Below the pieces are notes generated by a model. That model did no database searches. It was not told the origin of the DNA and worked only from the letters and a program-made list of their open reading frames with translations. From positions 3,746,501 through 3,810,500 of the forward strand of contig NZ_CP106869.1 of the NCBI RefSeq assembly GCF_025665335.1: 64,000 nucleotides of DNA. Reading direction: 5' to 3'. A program made the position numbers and the translations under genes. Positions 20,502 to 29,401 of the stretch are shown here, in pieces; position 1 is the first letter of the stretch; every line of letters begins with the position of its first letter. This DNA is from Xanthomonas sp. AM6. Its GTDB lineage: Bacteria > Pseudomonadota > Gammaproteobacteria > Xanthomonadales > Xanthomonadaceae.

Positions 20502-20930
20502 TTAACCCTCCACCGTCAGGCCCATGCTGCGGGCGGAACCCGCAATCGTACGTACCGCCGCTTCCAGCTCGGCTGCAGTCAGGTCGGCTTCCTTCGCCTT
20601 GGCGATCTCTTCGAGCTGCTTGCGGGTGACCTTGCCCACCTTTTCGGTGTTCGGGCGCTTGGAGCCGGAGGTGACGCCGGCGGCCTTCTTCAGCAGCACG
20701 CTGGCGGGGGTGCTCTTGGTGATGAAGGTGAAGGTACGGTCCGAATAGGCCGTGATGATGACCGGAGTGGGCAGGCCCGGCTCCAGCTTCTGCGTGGCGG
20801 CGTTGAACGCCTTGCAGAATTCCATGATGTTCAGGCCGCGCTGACCCAGCGCAGGACCGACCGGCGGCGAGGGGTTGGCCTGACCGGCCTTCACCTGCAG
20901 CTTGATGTAACCGACTACTTTCTTTGCCAT
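20502..20930 (-). CDS. rplK: 50S ribosomal protein L11
   Basis: GTPase-centre protein needed for RelA-dependent stringent response. It is 142 aa, opening [20 protein letters not shown] followed by the [20 protein letters not shown] block that includes the thiostrepton-contact prolines. First gene of rplK-rplA-rplJ-rplL-rpoB-rpoC, with an extended -10 promoter about 150 bp upstream. Confidence 0.97.
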   Translation of the reverse strand: MAKKVVGYIKLQVKAGQANPSPPVGPALGQRGLNIMEFCKAFNAATQKLEPGLPTPVIITAYSDRTFTFITKSTPASVLLKKAAGVTSGSKRPNTEKVGKVTRKQLEEIAKAKEADLTAAELEAAVRTIAGSARSMGLTVEG

Positions 20931-21082
20931 TTTAGTGTCTCCGGGTGCTAGCGCCCAAACCGCAGGCTCCCCATCGCGACGGGAAAATCACGTGTCCCGC
21001 CATCACGTTTGAAGTGCGCAGAAAGCCGCCTTGCGGCGGCTTCCGGTCCTGCCAGGCGACCAGCCTGGACAGCGAGCCGCGC

Positions 21083-21091
21083 AGTATAGCA
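21083..21091 (-). promoter_or_regulatory. Extended -10 promoter before rplK
   Basis: The minus strand reads TGCTATACT, an extended -10 (TGn plus TATACT at 21083-21088). No -35 match lies 16-18 bp upstream, where a strong hairpin CCCGGCGC-GGCT-GCGCCGGG (21104-21123) just after the nusG stop occupies the site. The element could end nusG transcription and restart rplK transcription. Confidence 0.6.
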
Positions 21092-21129
21092 GAGATTTTG
21101 GCGCCCGGCGCAGCCGCGCCGGGGCGGGC

Positions 21130-21687
21130 TCAGGCCTTCTCGACCTGGCCGAATTCCAGCTCCACCGGGGTGGAACGGCCAAAGATCAGCACCGCCACGC
21201 GCAGGCGGCTCTTCTCGTAGTTGACTTCCTCGACCACGCCGTTGAAGTCGTTGAACGGGCCGTCGGTGACGCGGACCATCTGGCCCGGCTCGAACAGCAC
21301 CTTCGGACGCGGCTTCTCCACGCCATCCTGAACGCGCTGCAGGATCGCATCGGCCTCTTCGTCGCGGATCGGCAGCGGACGGTCGGCGGTGCCGCCGATG
21401 AAGCCCATCACCTTCGGGGTTTCCTTGACCAGGTGCCAGCTTTCGTTGTCGATGCGCGGGATGCCGCCTTCCTCGTGGGTCTCGATCTGCACCAGCACGT
21501 AGCCCGGGAAGAACTTGCGCTCGGAACGGCGCTTCTGGCCGGAGCGCATCTCGATCACTTCCTCGGTCGGCACCAGCACGTCGCCGAAGCGCTCCTGCAT
21601 CTCGTCACGCACAATGCGGTCGCGCAGCGCTTGGGCCACGGACTTCTCGAAGCCTGAATAGGCGTGAACGACATACCAACGCTTCAC
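21130..21687 (-). CDS. nusG: Transcription antitermination/elongation factor NusG
   Basis: Binds RNA polymerase beta' and, through its KOW domain, Rho or S10. It is 185 aa: NGN domain [20 protein letters not shown] with the FPGYVLV motif near residue 65, and C-terminal KOW domain with [19 protein letters not shown]. It starts 13 bp after secE, the usual secE-nusG pair. Confidence 0.97.
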   Translation of the reverse strand: MKRWYVVHAYSGFEKSVAQALRDRIVRDEMQERFGDVLVPTEEVIEMRSGQKRRSERKFFPGYVLVQIETHEEGGIPRIDNESWHLVKETPKVMGFIGGTADRPLPIRDEEADAILQRVQDGVEKPRPKVLFEPGQMVRVTDGPFNDFNGVVEEVNYEKSRLRVAVLIFGRSTPVELEFGQVEKA

Positions 21688-21700
21688 TGCTGCACTCTCC

Positions 21701-22114
21701 TCAACGACTCACGAACCACTGCATCAGCTTCTGGATCAGGAAATCGAACCCGCCCAGCAGCAGACTCAGAATGATCACCACCACGATCACGACCCAGGTG
21801 GTGCGGATCGCTTCCTGACGGGTCGGCCAGACCACCTTGCGCAGTTCGAACCGGGACTCGGAAATGAACTCGCGGGATTCGCGGCCCTTGGCGGTCAGCA
21901 GGAACACCGCCGCCGCCGCGACCAGGCCAACGATGACCGCCAGGCCACGCAGCGGACCGGACCAGGCGCCCAGTTGCGTCGCACGACTCGGCTCGCCGAA
22001 CCAGAACCAGACAAACAGGCCGGCGACCACCAACAAGGCAGCGATGACGTACTTGACGATATCGCCACCGGAGGAAGCGGTGGTGCCCTTGGAATGTTCG
22101 ATCTTGCTGTTCAT
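21701..22114 (-). CDS. secE: Preprotein translocase subunit SecE
   Basis: Inner-membrane clamp of the SecYEG channel. It is 137 aa with three hydrophobic spans: about residues 20-41 ([20 protein letters not shown]), 52-73 ([17 protein letters not shown]) and 105-125 ([20 protein letters not shown]). The essential amphipathic helix and hinge are visible as [20 protein letters not shown]. The three-span form is the usual gammaproteobacterial type. It lies 50 bp after tRNA-Trp. Confidence 0.96.
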   Translation of the reverse strand: MNSKIEHSKGTTASSGGDIVKYVIAALLVVAGLFVWFWFGEPSRATQLGAWSGPLRGLAVIVGLVAAAAVFLLTAKGRESREFISESRFELRKVVWPTRQEAIRTTWVVIVVVIILSLLLGGFDFLIQKLMQWFVSR

Positions 22115-22164
22115 CCGACTCTTGCGGCTATGCGACCAAGGTCACTGGATAGGGAGCGACAGAA

Positions 22165-22240
<76 letters not shown>

Positions 22241-22341
22241 GTAGTAAGAACGACTGCACTTCCCTTAGACGGCGAAGGCGGACCGAAGGTTCCGGCCCGC
22301 CCTTCGCTGAACCCGGCGGCCGCAGCCGCCTGCACATCGTC

Positions 22342-22368
22342 AAACTCCGGCGACCGAAGTCGCCGGAG
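22342..22368 (-). terminator. UUCG-capped hairpin after tufB
   Basis: Seven bases after the tufB stop the transcript forms CTCCGGCGAC-TTCG-GTCGCCGGAG, a perfect 10-bp stem with a UUCG tetraloop, followed by TTT. The short T tract makes it a partial terminator or a 3'-end stabiliser before tRNA-Trp. Confidence 0.6.
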
Positions 22369-22374
22369 CGGGCA

Positions 22375-23565
22375 TTACTTGATGATCTTGGCCACCACGC
22401 CGGCGCCGACGGTGCGGCCGCCTTCGCGGATCGCGAAACGCAGGCCTTCGTCCATCGCCACCGGGTTGATCAGCGTGACCACCATCTTCACGTTGTCGCC
22501 CGGCATCACCATCTCCACGCCTTCCGGCAGCTGGCACGCGCCAGTGATGTCGGTGGTGCGGAAGTAGAACTGCGGACGGTAGCCCTTGAAGAACGGCGTG
22601 TGACGGCCGCCCTCGTCCTTCGACAGCACGTACACCTCGGCTTCGAACTCGGTGTGCGGCTTGATCGAACCCGGCTTGCACAGCACCTGGCCGCGCTCCA
22701 CGTCGTCACGCTTGGTGCCGCGCAGCAGCAGACCGGCATTGTCGCCCGCCTGGCCCTGGTCCAGCAGCTTGCGGAACATTTCCACGCCGGTCACCGTGGT
22801 CTTCTGCGTGGCGCGGATGCCGACGATTTCGATTTCGTCGCCCACCTTGATCACGCCGCGCTCGATACGGCCGGTCACCACGGTGCCGCGGCCCGAAATC
22901 GAGAACACGTCTTCCACCGGCATCAGGAACGGCTTGTCCACGTCGCGCTGCGGCTCCGGGATGAACGAATCCAGCGCCTCGACCAGCTTCAGGATCGACG
23001 GCACGCCGATCTCGCTCTGGTCGCCTTCCAGCGCCAGACGCGCCGAACCGTGGATGATCGGGGTGTCGTCGCCCGGGAAGTCGTACTTGCTCAGCAGCTC
23101 GCGCACTTCCATCTCGACCAGCTCGAGCAGCTCGGCGTCGTCGACCATGTCGGCCTTGTTCAGGAACACCACGATGTGCGGCACGCCGACCTGGCGCGAC
23201 AGCAGGATGTGCTCGCGGGTCTGCGGCATCGGGCCGTCGGCGGCCGAGCACACCAGGATCGCGCCGTCCATCTGCGCCGCACCGGTGATCATGTTCTTCA
23301 CGTAGTCCGCGTGACCCGGGCAATCGACGTGCGCGTAGTGGCGCGTCGGCGATTCGTATTCCACGTGCGCGGTCGAGATCGTGATGCCGCGCGCCTTCTC
23401 TTCCGGCGCCGCGTCGATCGCGTCGTACGCCTTGAACTCGCCGCCGAAGCGCTCTGCGCCGATCTTGGTCAGCGCCGCGGTCAGCGTGGTCTTGCCGTGG
23501 TCGACGTGACCGATGGTGCCGACGTTGACGTGCGGCTTGGTGCGCTCGAACTTACCCTTGGCCAT
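22375..23565 (-). CDS. tufB: Elongation factor Tu (copy B, tRNA-linked)
   Basis: Same protein as the str-operon copy: 396 aa, [16 protein letters not shown], with [14 protein letters not shown] and NKAD motifs. By eye I find no amino-acid difference and only about 7 synonymous base differences over 1191 bp, while the flanks differ at once apart from GGGCATTACTTGA at the 3' end. It is read from the tRNA promoter at 23967-23995, after tRNA-Thr, as in the E. coli thrU-tyrU-glyT-thrT-tufB operon. Confidence 0.97.
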   Translation of the reverse strand: MAKGKFERTKPHVNVGTIGHVDHGKTTLTAALTKIGAERFGGEFKAYDAIDAAPEEKARGITISTAHVEYESPTRHYAHVDCPGHADYVKNMITGAAQMDGAILVCSAADGPMPQTREHILLSRQVGVPHIVVFLNKADMVDDAELLELVEMEVRELLSKYDFPGDDTPIIHGSARLALEGDQSEIGVPSILKLVEALDSFIPEPQRDVDKPFLMPVEDVFSISGRGTVVTGRIERGVIKVGDEIEIVGIRATQKTTVTGVEMFRKLLDQGQAGDNAGLLLRGTKRDDVERGQVLCKPGSIKPHTEFEAEVYVLSKDEGGRHTPFFKGYRPQFYFRTTDITGACQLPEGVEMVMPGDNVKMVVTLINPVAMDEGLRFAIREGGRTVGAGVVAKIIK

Positions 23566-23609
23566 GGCTGCTTCTTCTCGGTGATCGTAGAAAGATTTGA
23601 GGCTGAATA

Positions 23610-23685
23610 TGGTGCTCACGAAAGGAATCGAACCTTCGACCTCCTCCTTACCAAGGAGGTGCTCTACCGACTGAGCTACGTGAGC
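23610..23685 (-). tRNA. tRNA-Thr (anticodon GGT)
   Basis: 76 nt with encoded CCA. Acceptor GCTCACG pairs with CGTGAGC; the anticodon loop TTGGTAA gives GGT. It lies 44 nt upstream of tufB. Confidence 0.96.
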
Positions 23686-23715
23686 GTTGTTCTATTGTGA
23701 CACAAGCGCGTTCAA

Positions 23716-23789
23716 TGGAGCGGGAGACGGGAATCGAACCCGCACCATCAGCTTGGAAGGCTGAGGTTCTACCGTTGAACTACTCCCGC
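23716..23789 (-). tRNA. tRNA-Gly (anticodon TCC)
   Basis: 74 nt with encoded CCA. Acceptor GCGGGAG pairs with CTCCCGC; the anticodon loop CTTCCAA gives TCC. Middle tRNA of the Tyr-Gly-Thr set. Confidence 0.96.
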
Positions 23790-23821
23790 TACGGGATGCC
23801 GCACTGCCACAACAAAAAAAC

Positions 23822-23907
23822 TGGTGGAGGGAGGTGGATTCGAACCACCGAAGGCGTAAGCCAGCAGATTTACAGTCTGCCCCCGTTGGCCGCTTGGGTA
23901 TCCCTCC
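23822..23907 (-). tRNA. tRNA-Tyr (anticodon GTA)
   Basis: 86 nt including a long variable arm (class II) and encoded CCA. Acceptor GGAGGGA pairs with TCCCTCC; the anticodon loop CTGTAAA gives GTA. First gene of the tRNA-tufB operon. Confidence 0.96.
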
Positions 23908-23966
23908 AACTACCCGTCCCGACCAGGCCGCTAGGCCGAAATCAGACCGGGGTGAAACAGCCCGCT

Positions 23967-23995
23967 ATTCTTCCCTGACATCCCTGCCTTGTCAA
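23967..23995 (-). promoter_or_regulatory. Sigma-70 promoter of the tRNA-Tyr-Gly-Thr-tufB operon
   Basis: Minus strand: perfect -35 TTGACA (23990-23995), 17-bp spacer and -10 AAGAAT (23967-23972). The bases after the -10 (AGCGGGC) form a GC-rich discriminator, typical of stable-RNA promoters repressed by ppGpp. About 55-60 nt separate it from mature tRNA-Tyr. Confidence 0.7.
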
Positions 23996-24073
23996 CAGTA
24001 TTTTGACGCGGATGTCGCAGGAAAACGCCGATGCCCCGCACAGCGCCCGTCGCCGGGCGCAAGCGCGCGAGGC

Positions 24074-25165
24074 TCAGACGTTGAAGCGGAAATGCAGCAC
24101 GTCGCCTTCCTGCACGCGGTATTCCTTGCCTTCCAGGCGCAGCCGCCCGGCCTCGCGCGCGCCGGCCTCGCCCTTGTACTTGATGAAGTCGTCGTAAGCG
24201 ATGGTTTCGGCGCGGATGAAGCCCTTCTCGAAGTCGGTGTGGATCACCGCGGCGGCCTGCGGCGCGGTCGAGCCGGCCTTCACCGTCCATGCGCGCACTT
24301 CCTTCACCCCGGCGGTGAAGTAGGTCTGCAGCCCGAGCAGCGAATACGCGGCGCGGATCACCCGGTTCAGGCCCGGCTCGGCCAGACCCAGGTCGGCCAG
24401 GAAGGTGTCGCGATCGGCGTCGTCCAGCTGCGAGAGCTCTTCCTCAATCGCCGCCGACACCGGCACCACTTCGGCGCCTTCGCTGGCGGCGCGCGCGCGC
24501 ACCGCGTCCAGGTGCGGGTTGTTCTCGAACCCGTCCTCGAGCACGTTGGCGATGTACATCACCGGCTTGAGCGTGAGCAGGAACAGGTCGCGCACCAGCG
24601 CCTTCTCCTCCTCGTCCAGGCCCGCCGCGCGCCCGGCCTTGCCGTCGGCCAGCGCGGCCTGCAGCTTGGCCAGCACCGGCTTGCGCGCGGCCGCGTCCTT
24701 GTCGCCGCCCTTGGCGCTGCGCTCGGCGCGGTTCAGCGCCTTCTCCACGCTGTCCAGGTCGGCCAGGGCCAGTTCGGTGTCGATGGTCTCGATATCCGAG
24801 ATCGGGTCGACCTTGTTGTTGACGTGGATGATGTCGCCATGCTCGAAGCAGCGCACCACGTGGGTGATCGCGTCGACCTCGCGGATGTGCGCCAGGAACT
24901 TGTTGCCCAGACCTTCGCCGCTGGCCGCGCCGGCGACCAGGCCGGCGATGTCGACGAACTCCACCGCGGTCGGCACGACCTTCTGCGGATTGATGATCGC
25001 CGCCAGCTCGCCCAGCCGCGGATCCGGCACCGGCACCACGCCGACGTTCGGCTCGATGGTGCAGAACGGGAAATTGGCCGCAGCGATACCCGCCTTGGTC
25101 AGCGCATTGAACAGGGTCGACTTGCCGACGTTGGGCAGGCCGACGATGCCGCATTTGATGCCCAT
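24074..25165 (-). CDS. ychF: Redox-regulated ATPase YchF (Obg-like)
   Basis: Ribosome-associated P-loop NTPase of the OBG family that prefers ATP and is linked to stress responses. It is 363 aa: G1 [18 protein letters not shown] (about residues 9-26), DIAGLV switch II, a central coiled-coil insertion, and a C-terminal TGS domain ending [13 protein letters not shown]. The base-recognition segment lacks a clear NKxD, as in the ATPase subgroup. It lies downstream of pth with a repeat palindrome between them. Confidence 0.96.
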   Translation of the reverse strand: MGIKCGIVGLPNVGKSTLFNALTKAGIAAANFPFCTIEPNVGVVPVPDPRLGELAAIINPQKVVPTAVEFVDIAGLVAGAASGEGLGNKFLAHIREVDAITHVVRCFEHGDIIHVNNKVDPISDIETIDTELALADLDSVEKALNRAERSAKGGDKDAAARKPVLAKLQAALADGKAGRAAGLDEEEKALVRDLFLLTLKPVMYIANVLEDGFENNPHLDAVRARAASEGAEVVPVSAAIEEELSQLDDADRDTFLADLGLAEPGLNRVIRAAYSLLGLQTYFTAGVKEVRAWTVKAGSTAPQAAAVIHTDFEKGFIRAETIAYDDFIKYKGEAGAREAGRLRLEGKEYRVQEGDVLHFRFNV

Positions 25166-25176
25166 GGTTCACATCC

Positions 25177-25250
25177 GGGATTTGGGATTCGGGATTGGAG
25201 ATTCGCGGTGCCGTGCGGCTGCGAATCCCCAATCCCCAATCACGAATCCC
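25177..25250. repeat. GGGATTCGGGATTGGGG-family palindrome between pth and ychF
   Basis: Left arm begins GGGATTTGGGATTCGGGATT at 25177; the right arm ends GAATCCC at 25250, with a roughly 12-nt centre. The right arm overlaps the end of pth and supplies its last codons and TGA stop. In the transcript it would fold as a long hairpin at the pth 3' end. Confidence 0.75.
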
Positions 25251-25824
25251 TGCTCGTATGCAGCCGCTTCATCGCCTCGTTGAAATCGCCCTGCACCGCC
25301 AGCGGCAGCACCGCGATGGCCTCGTCGATGGCGCGGTCGATCAGGATCTGGTCGTCCTTGCCGGCACGGCCCAGCACCCAGGGGACGACCTTGTCCTTGT
25401 GGCCGGGATGGCCGATGCCGATGCGCAGCCGGTGGAAGCCGGCATGCCCGAGCAGGCGAATGGTGTCGCGCAAGCCGTTCTGCCCGCCGTGGCCGCCGTC
25501 GAACTTGAGCCGCGCCGTGCCCGGCGCCAGGTCCAGCTCGTCGTGCGCCAGCAGCGCCTGCGCCGGTTCGATCTTCCAGTAGCGCAACGCGGCGGTGACC
25601 GACTTGCCGCTGAGATTCATGAAGGTGGCCGGCTTCAGCAGCCACACCGCCTGCCCGGCCACGTCGACCTTGGCGGTCTCGCCGAACAGCTTGGCGTCCA
25701 CGCTCCAGCGCGCGCCGGCCCGCTCGGCCAGGTGTTCGACAAAACGAAACCCGGCGTTGTGCCGGGTGTTCGCGTGTTCGGCTCCGGGATTGCCCAGACC
25801 GACGATCAGACGCAGACCAGTCAT
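25240..25824 (-). CDS. pth: Peptidyl-tRNA hydrolase
   Basis: Releases tRNA from peptidyl-tRNA that drops off the ribosome. It is 194 aa, opening MTGLRLIVGLGNPGAEHANT followed by RHNAGF with the catalytic His (residue 22, equivalent to E. coli His20). KPATFMNLSG and the DELDL motif (about 95-99) are intact. The last residues (SRDS and stop) are encoded by the repeat palindrome at 25177-25250, so the original C-terminus may have been trimmed or replaced. Order rplY-pth-ychF is conserved in gammaproteobacteria. Confidence 0.97.
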   Translation of the reverse strand: MTGLRLIVGLGNPGAEHANTRHNAGFRFVEHLAERAGARWSVDAKLFGETAKVDVAGQAVWLLKPATFMNLSGKSVTAALRYWKIEPAQALLAHDELDLAPGTARLKFDGGHGGQNGLRDTIRLLGHAGFHRLRIGIGHPGHKDKVVPWVLGRAGKDDQILIDRAIDEAIAVLPLAVQGDFNEAMKRLHTSRDS

Positions 25825-25878
25825 GCCGCAGCATCGCCGCAGCGCCCGGACCGGACGGCCCGGGCGCTGCGCAGGCGA

Positions 25879-26526
25879 TTACTTGCCGTCCTTCTTCGCC
25901 GGCTCGGCGGCGGCCGGGGCGTCGGTCGCTTCCGGCTCGGCCTCGACGCGGCCGTGCTTGGCGATGACCACCGCCACGTCGTGCTCCTTGCCCAGCTTCA
26001 GTTCCGGCAGCTCGACGCCGGCCGGCAGCTTCAGGTCGGACAGATGGATCACGTCGCCGACCGACAGCGCGGACAGGTCGACTTCGACGAACTCCGGCAG
26101 GTCCTTCGGCAGGCACACGACCTGGATCTCGTTCAGCTCGTGGGTGACGACCACTTCGGCCGACTTGCCGGCCGGCGAGGTGTCCTCGTTGAGGAAGTGC
26201 AGCGGCACCGAGGCGTGCAGCGCCTCGTTGTCGTTCACGCGCTGGAAGTCGATGTGCATGATCAGCTGCTTGAACGGGTGACGCTGCATATCGCGCAGCA
26301 GCACCTTCTGCACGTCGCCGTTCAGGCTCAGGCTCAGGATCGACGAATAGAACCAGTCGTTCTGGCTGGCGAGCCAGACTTCGTTGTGGTTCAACTCGAT
26401 GTTGACCGGCTTCAGGTCGCCACCGTAGACGATGGCGGGGATCAGGCCGTCGCGACGGAGGCGGCGGCTCGCACCCTTACCCTCGACCTCGCGGCGCTGA
26501 ACCTTGATTTCATGTGTGGTTGCCAT
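25879..26526 (-). CDS. rplY: 50S ribosomal protein L25, general stress protein Ctc type
   Basis: Binds 5S rRNA. It is 215 aa, the long TL5/Ctc form rather than the 94-aa E. coli form: an N-terminal L25 domain (HEIKVQRREVEGKGASRRLR, then AIVYGG) up to about residue 95, then the C-terminal beta domain (LHASVPLHFLNEDTSPAGKS) and an acidic/Ala-rich tail ending AEPAKKDGK. It sits between prs and pth. Confidence 0.95.
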   Translation of the reverse strand: MATTHEIKVQRREVEGKGASRRLRRDGLIPAIVYGGDLKPVNIELNHNEVWLASQNDWFYSSILSLSLNGDVQKVLLRDMQRHPFKQLIMHIDFQRVNDNEALHASVPLHFLNEDTSPAGKSAEVVVTHELNEIQVVCLPKDLPEFVEVDLSALSVGDVIHLSDLKLPAGVELPELKLGKEHDVAVVIAKHGRVEAEPEATDAPAAAEPAKKDGK

Positions 26527-26606
26527 TTGCGTTTACTACCTTGGTTGAATGAACCGCCTCGCGGCGGTTTTGAGGACTCTTCCGCGACCAGAAGAGTCGT
26601 TGGAAA

Positions 26607-26687
26607 GCCGGGATTCGGCATTCGGGATTGGGGATTCGCAACAGCGCTGGCTCTGCGAATCCCCAATCCCGAATCCCCAATCCCGGC
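26607..26687. repeat. Near-perfect GGGATTCGGGATTGGGG-family palindrome between prs and rplY
   Basis: Two 34-nt arms (26607-26640 and 26654-26687) pair at 32 of 34 positions around a 13-nt loop, the best copy in the window. In the transcript it begins 7 nt after the prs stop and lies before rplY. Confidence 0.85.
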
Positions 26688-26693
26688 CTTTAA

Positions 26694-27653
26694 TCAATCG
26701 ACGTACAACGAACTCACCGACTCGCCGAAGGCGATGCGGCGGATGGTTTCGGCCAGCAGCTCGGCGACGCTGAGCTGGCGGATCTTGTTGCAGCCGCGGG
26801 CGGCGTCCGACAGCGGGATGGTGTCGGTGACGACCAGCTCGTCGAGCTGCGAATTGCTGATGTTGCTGACCGCCGGGCCGGACAGCACCGGGTGGGTGCA
26901 GTACGCGGCCACCTTCAGCGCGCCCTGCGCCTTCAGCGCGGCCGCGGCGGCGCACAGGGTGCCGGCGGTATCGACGATGTCGTCGACCAGCACGCAGGTC
27001 TTGCCTTCGACGTCGCCGATGATGTTCATCACCGTGGACACGTTGGCGCGCGGGCGGCGCTTGTCGATGATCGCAAGGTCGGCGTCGTCCAGGCGCTTGG
27101 CCACCGCGCGGGCGCGGACCACGCCGCCCACGTCCGGCGACACCACGATCAGGTTGTCGGTGCCGTAGGCGCGCCAGATGTCGGCCAGCAGCAGCGGCGA
27201 GGCGTAGACGTTGTCGACCGGGATGTCGAAGAAGCCCTGGATCTGGTCGGCGTGCAGGTCCACGGTCAGCACGCGGTCGGCGTTGACCGCCGAGAACATC
27301 TTGGCCGCGACCTTGGCGGTGATCGGCACGCGCGAGGAGCGCATGCGCCGGTCCTGCCGCGAGTAGCCGAAGTACGGCACCACCGCAGTGACGCTGGCGG
27401 CGCTGGCGCGCTTGAGCGCGTCGATCAGCACCAGCAGCTCCATCAGGTTCTCCGCGCTGGGCGCGCAGGTCGGCTGGATCACGAACACTTCCTGCCGGCG
27501 CACGTTCTCCTCGATCTCCACCTGCACTTCGCCATCGGAGAAGCGCGACACCATCGCTTTGCCCGGGCGCACGCCCAGCTCCCGGCAGATGCTCTTGGAC
27601 AGCGGCTTGTTGGCATTGCCGGAGAACACCAGCAGGTTGCGTTGATCTTGCAT
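26694..27653 (-). CDS. prs: Ribose-phosphate pyrophosphokinase
   Basis: Makes PRPP from ribose 5-phosphate and ATP for nucleotide, His and Trp synthesis. It is 319 aa from the ATG at 27653 ([20 protein letters not shown]); longer readings run into the tRNA gap. Visible motifs: the ATP flexible loop region [13 protein letters not shown] (about 98-110), [17 protein letters not shown] (about 132-148) and the PRPP loop [13 protein letters not shown] (about 219-231). tRNA-Gln lies about 140 bp upstream. Confidence 0.97.
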   Translation of the reverse strand: MQDQRNLLVFSGNANKPLSKSICRELGVRPGKAMVSRFSDGEVQVEIEENVRRQEVFVIQPTCAPSAENLMELLVLIDALKRASAASVTAVVPYFGYSRQDRRMRSSRVPITAKVAAKMFSAVNADRVLTVDLHADQIQGFFDIPVDNVYASPLLLADIWRAYGTDNLIVVSPDVGGVVRARAVAKRLDDADLAIIDKRRPRANVSTVMNIIGDVEGKTCVLVDDIVDTAGTLCAAAAALKAQGALKVAAYCTHPVLSGPAVSNISNSQLDELVVTDTIPLSDAARGCNKIRQLSVAELLAETIRRIAFGESVSSLYVD

Positions 27654-27796
27654 GAGTGCGTCTCGGGCGGCGGCGGCAAAGAACGTGAAACGAAGAAACA
27701 GCGTGAAAGCGAAAAGCCCAGGCGAAGCGACGCTCCTACCTGTTGAATCCCCGCACATGGATGTGCGGGCTCTTGCAGAGGGATCTGCATACACAT

Positions 27797-27873
27797 TGGC
27801 AGGGGCGGTAGGATTCGAACCTACGAATGCCAGGATCAAAACCTGGTGCCTTGGGCCTCTTGGCGACGCCCCT
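27797..27873 (-). tRNA. tRNA-Gln (anticodon TTG)
   Basis: 77 nt with encoded CCA. Acceptor AGGGGCG pairs with CGCCCCT; the anticodon loop TTTTGAT gives TTG. It lies 14 bp after the ispE stop and before prs, the conserved ispE-tRNA-prs arrangement. Confidence 0.95.
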
Positions 27874-27887
27874 GCATGGAACTGTTG

Positions 27888-28751
27888 CTATGCCTCCAGC
27901 GCGTCGAGCAGCGGCGAGCGGGTCACGCCGCCAGCCACCCAGGCGCGCAACCCGTCCGGCAAGGCCGCCAGCGCGCGCACGGCGGCAGCGCGATCGGCGA
28001 ACTCGACGAAACAACCGCTCCCCGACCCGGTAAGGCGCGGCGTGCCGATCTGCGCGAGCGCCTGGAACGCGGCCTGGATGGCCGGTTCGCGGCGGAGCAG
28101 CACCGGCTCGAACGCATTGCCGAGCAGGAAACCTGAAACGAAGTCCGCCATTTTCGCGGGCGCGGCATCCCGCGTCAAATCCGGGGCCTGGAACAGCGCC
28201 GCGGTGGGCACGTGGACCGCCGGATCGGCCAGCACGTACCACGCCGGCGGCAGGTCCAACGGGGTCAGCCGCTCGCCCACCCCTTCGGCCCAGGCGTTGC
28301 GGCCACGCACGAACACCGGCACGTCCGCGCCCAGGGTCAGGCCCAGGCCGGCGAGCGCATCTTCATCCAGCCCGGCGCCCCACAGGGCGTTCAATGCGAC
28401 CAGCGCAGTCGCCGCATCGGACGAGCCGCCGCCGAAGCCACCGCCGGCCGGAATGCGTTTTTCGACGCGGATGTCGACACCTTGCGCGATCTTGGCTTCT
28501 TTTTGCAGCAGAAGCGCGGCGCGCACCAGCAGGTCGTCGGCCTCGGCGACGCCGGGGACCGAGTCGCCGCGCCGCGCCACCACGCCATCGCCGCGCACCC
28601 GCAGATGCACCGTGTCGCCCCAGTCGAGCAGCCGGAACACGGTCTGCAGGTCGTGGTACCTGTCGGCGCGGCGGCCGGTGATCCGCAGGAACAGGTTCAG
28701 CTTGGCCGGGGCCGGCCAGGCCGACCAGCCGTCCGTGTCCAGCGCGCTCAT
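27888..28751 (-). CDS. ispE: 4-diphosphocytidyl-2-C-methyl-D-erythritol kinase
   Basis: GHMP-family kinase of the non-mevalonate isoprenoid pathway. It is 287 aa from the ATG at 28751, reading [20 protein letters not shown] (catalytic Lys region PAKLNLFL), with the ATP glycine loop [17 protein letters not shown] (about residues 100-116) and the C-terminal [12 protein letters not shown] motif. The start overlaps the lolB stop as ATGA, so translation is probably coupled. Confidence 0.96.
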   Translation of the reverse strand: MSALDTDGWSAWPAPAKLNLFLRITGRRADRYHDLQTVFRLLDWGDTVHLRVRGDGVVARRGDSVPGVAEADDLLVRAALLLQKEAKIAQGVDIRVEKRIPAGGGFGGGSSDAATALVALNALWGAGLDEDALAGLGLTLGADVPVFVRGRNAWAEGVGERLTPLDLPPAWYVLADPAVHVPTAALFQAPDLTRDAAPAKMADFVSGFLLGNAFEPVLLRREPAIQAAFQALAQIGTPRLTGSGSGCFVEFADRAAAVRALAALPDGLRAWVAGGVTRSPLLDALEA

Positions 28752-29401
28752 GGCGTGGCGAAGTCCCACTGGTCGAGCAGCAGCCGCACCTTGGCGTCGC
28801 CGTTGCGCGCCTCGATGCGCCGCGGCAGCGCCGGGCGCCCGTCGCTGGGCGGATACCATTCCTGGAAGTCGATCTCCCAACCCATCTGCCGCAGCGTCCG
28901 CGGACGCCCTTCCGCGTCGTAGTCGACCCGCTCGGGCGCCTCCGTGTCGACGGCGACCTGGCCGCGCACCCAGTCCGGCAGCAAATTGACCGGAATCTCC
29001 CAACCGGTGGCGTCGAGCAGCAACTGCTGCGCGTCCTCGCCTTCGCGCGGGCCGCCCTCCAGCCCTTCCAGGCGGCCGGCTTCGGAGTGGCTGTCGCCGA
29101 TCAGGCGCCAGCTCTGCCGGGTCACCGGGGCGCTGAGTTCGACCTGGTATTGCCGCTGCTCCTGCTTCCAGTCGATGCGGCCGCTGCCGCCGTTGCGGCC
29201 CTTGGTGATCGCCACCCGGCCCTGGAACGCCCACTGCGGATGCGCCCTCAGCCATTGCCCGCGTGCCGCCTCGGCCTTCAGCGCCGCCGCGTCGGGCGCG
29301 GCGACCGCGGCCGGCGCCGCGGGCCGCGGCGCCATCGCGGTACATCCGCTCAGCGCCAGCAGCGCCGCCAGCGCCCAGCCGGTGCGCAGCGACGGCCTCA
29401 C
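28748..29401 (-). CDS. lolB: Outer-membrane lipoprotein LolB
   Basis: Receives lipoproteins from LolA and inserts them into the outer membrane. It is 217 aa from a GTG at 29401 that overlaps the preceding TPR gene stop as GTGA. The N-terminus is a lipoprotein signal: [15 protein letters not shown], with Cys20 as the lipid-bearing residue. The mature part has the LolA/LolB-type segments [13 protein letters not shown] and [11 protein letters not shown]. Order lolB-ispE is conserved in gammaproteobacteria. Confidence 0.93.
   Translation of the reverse strand: MRPSLRTGWALAALLALSGCTAMAPRPAAPAAVAAPDAAALKAEAARGQWLRAHPQWAFQGRVAITKGRNGGSGRIDWKQEQRQYQVELSAPVTRQSWRLIGDSHSEAGRLEGLEGGPREGEDAQQLLLDATGWEIPVNLLPDWVRGQVAVDTEAPERVDYDAEGRPRTLRQMGWEIDFQEWYPPSDGRPALPRRIEARNGDAKVRLLLDQWDFATP

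Noticed and set aside
27888-29345. Single 485-residue frame covering ispE and an upstream extension
   Set aside because: The N-terminal 198 residues are an out-of-frame reading of lolB. IspE starts at 28751 with a normal length of 287 aa.
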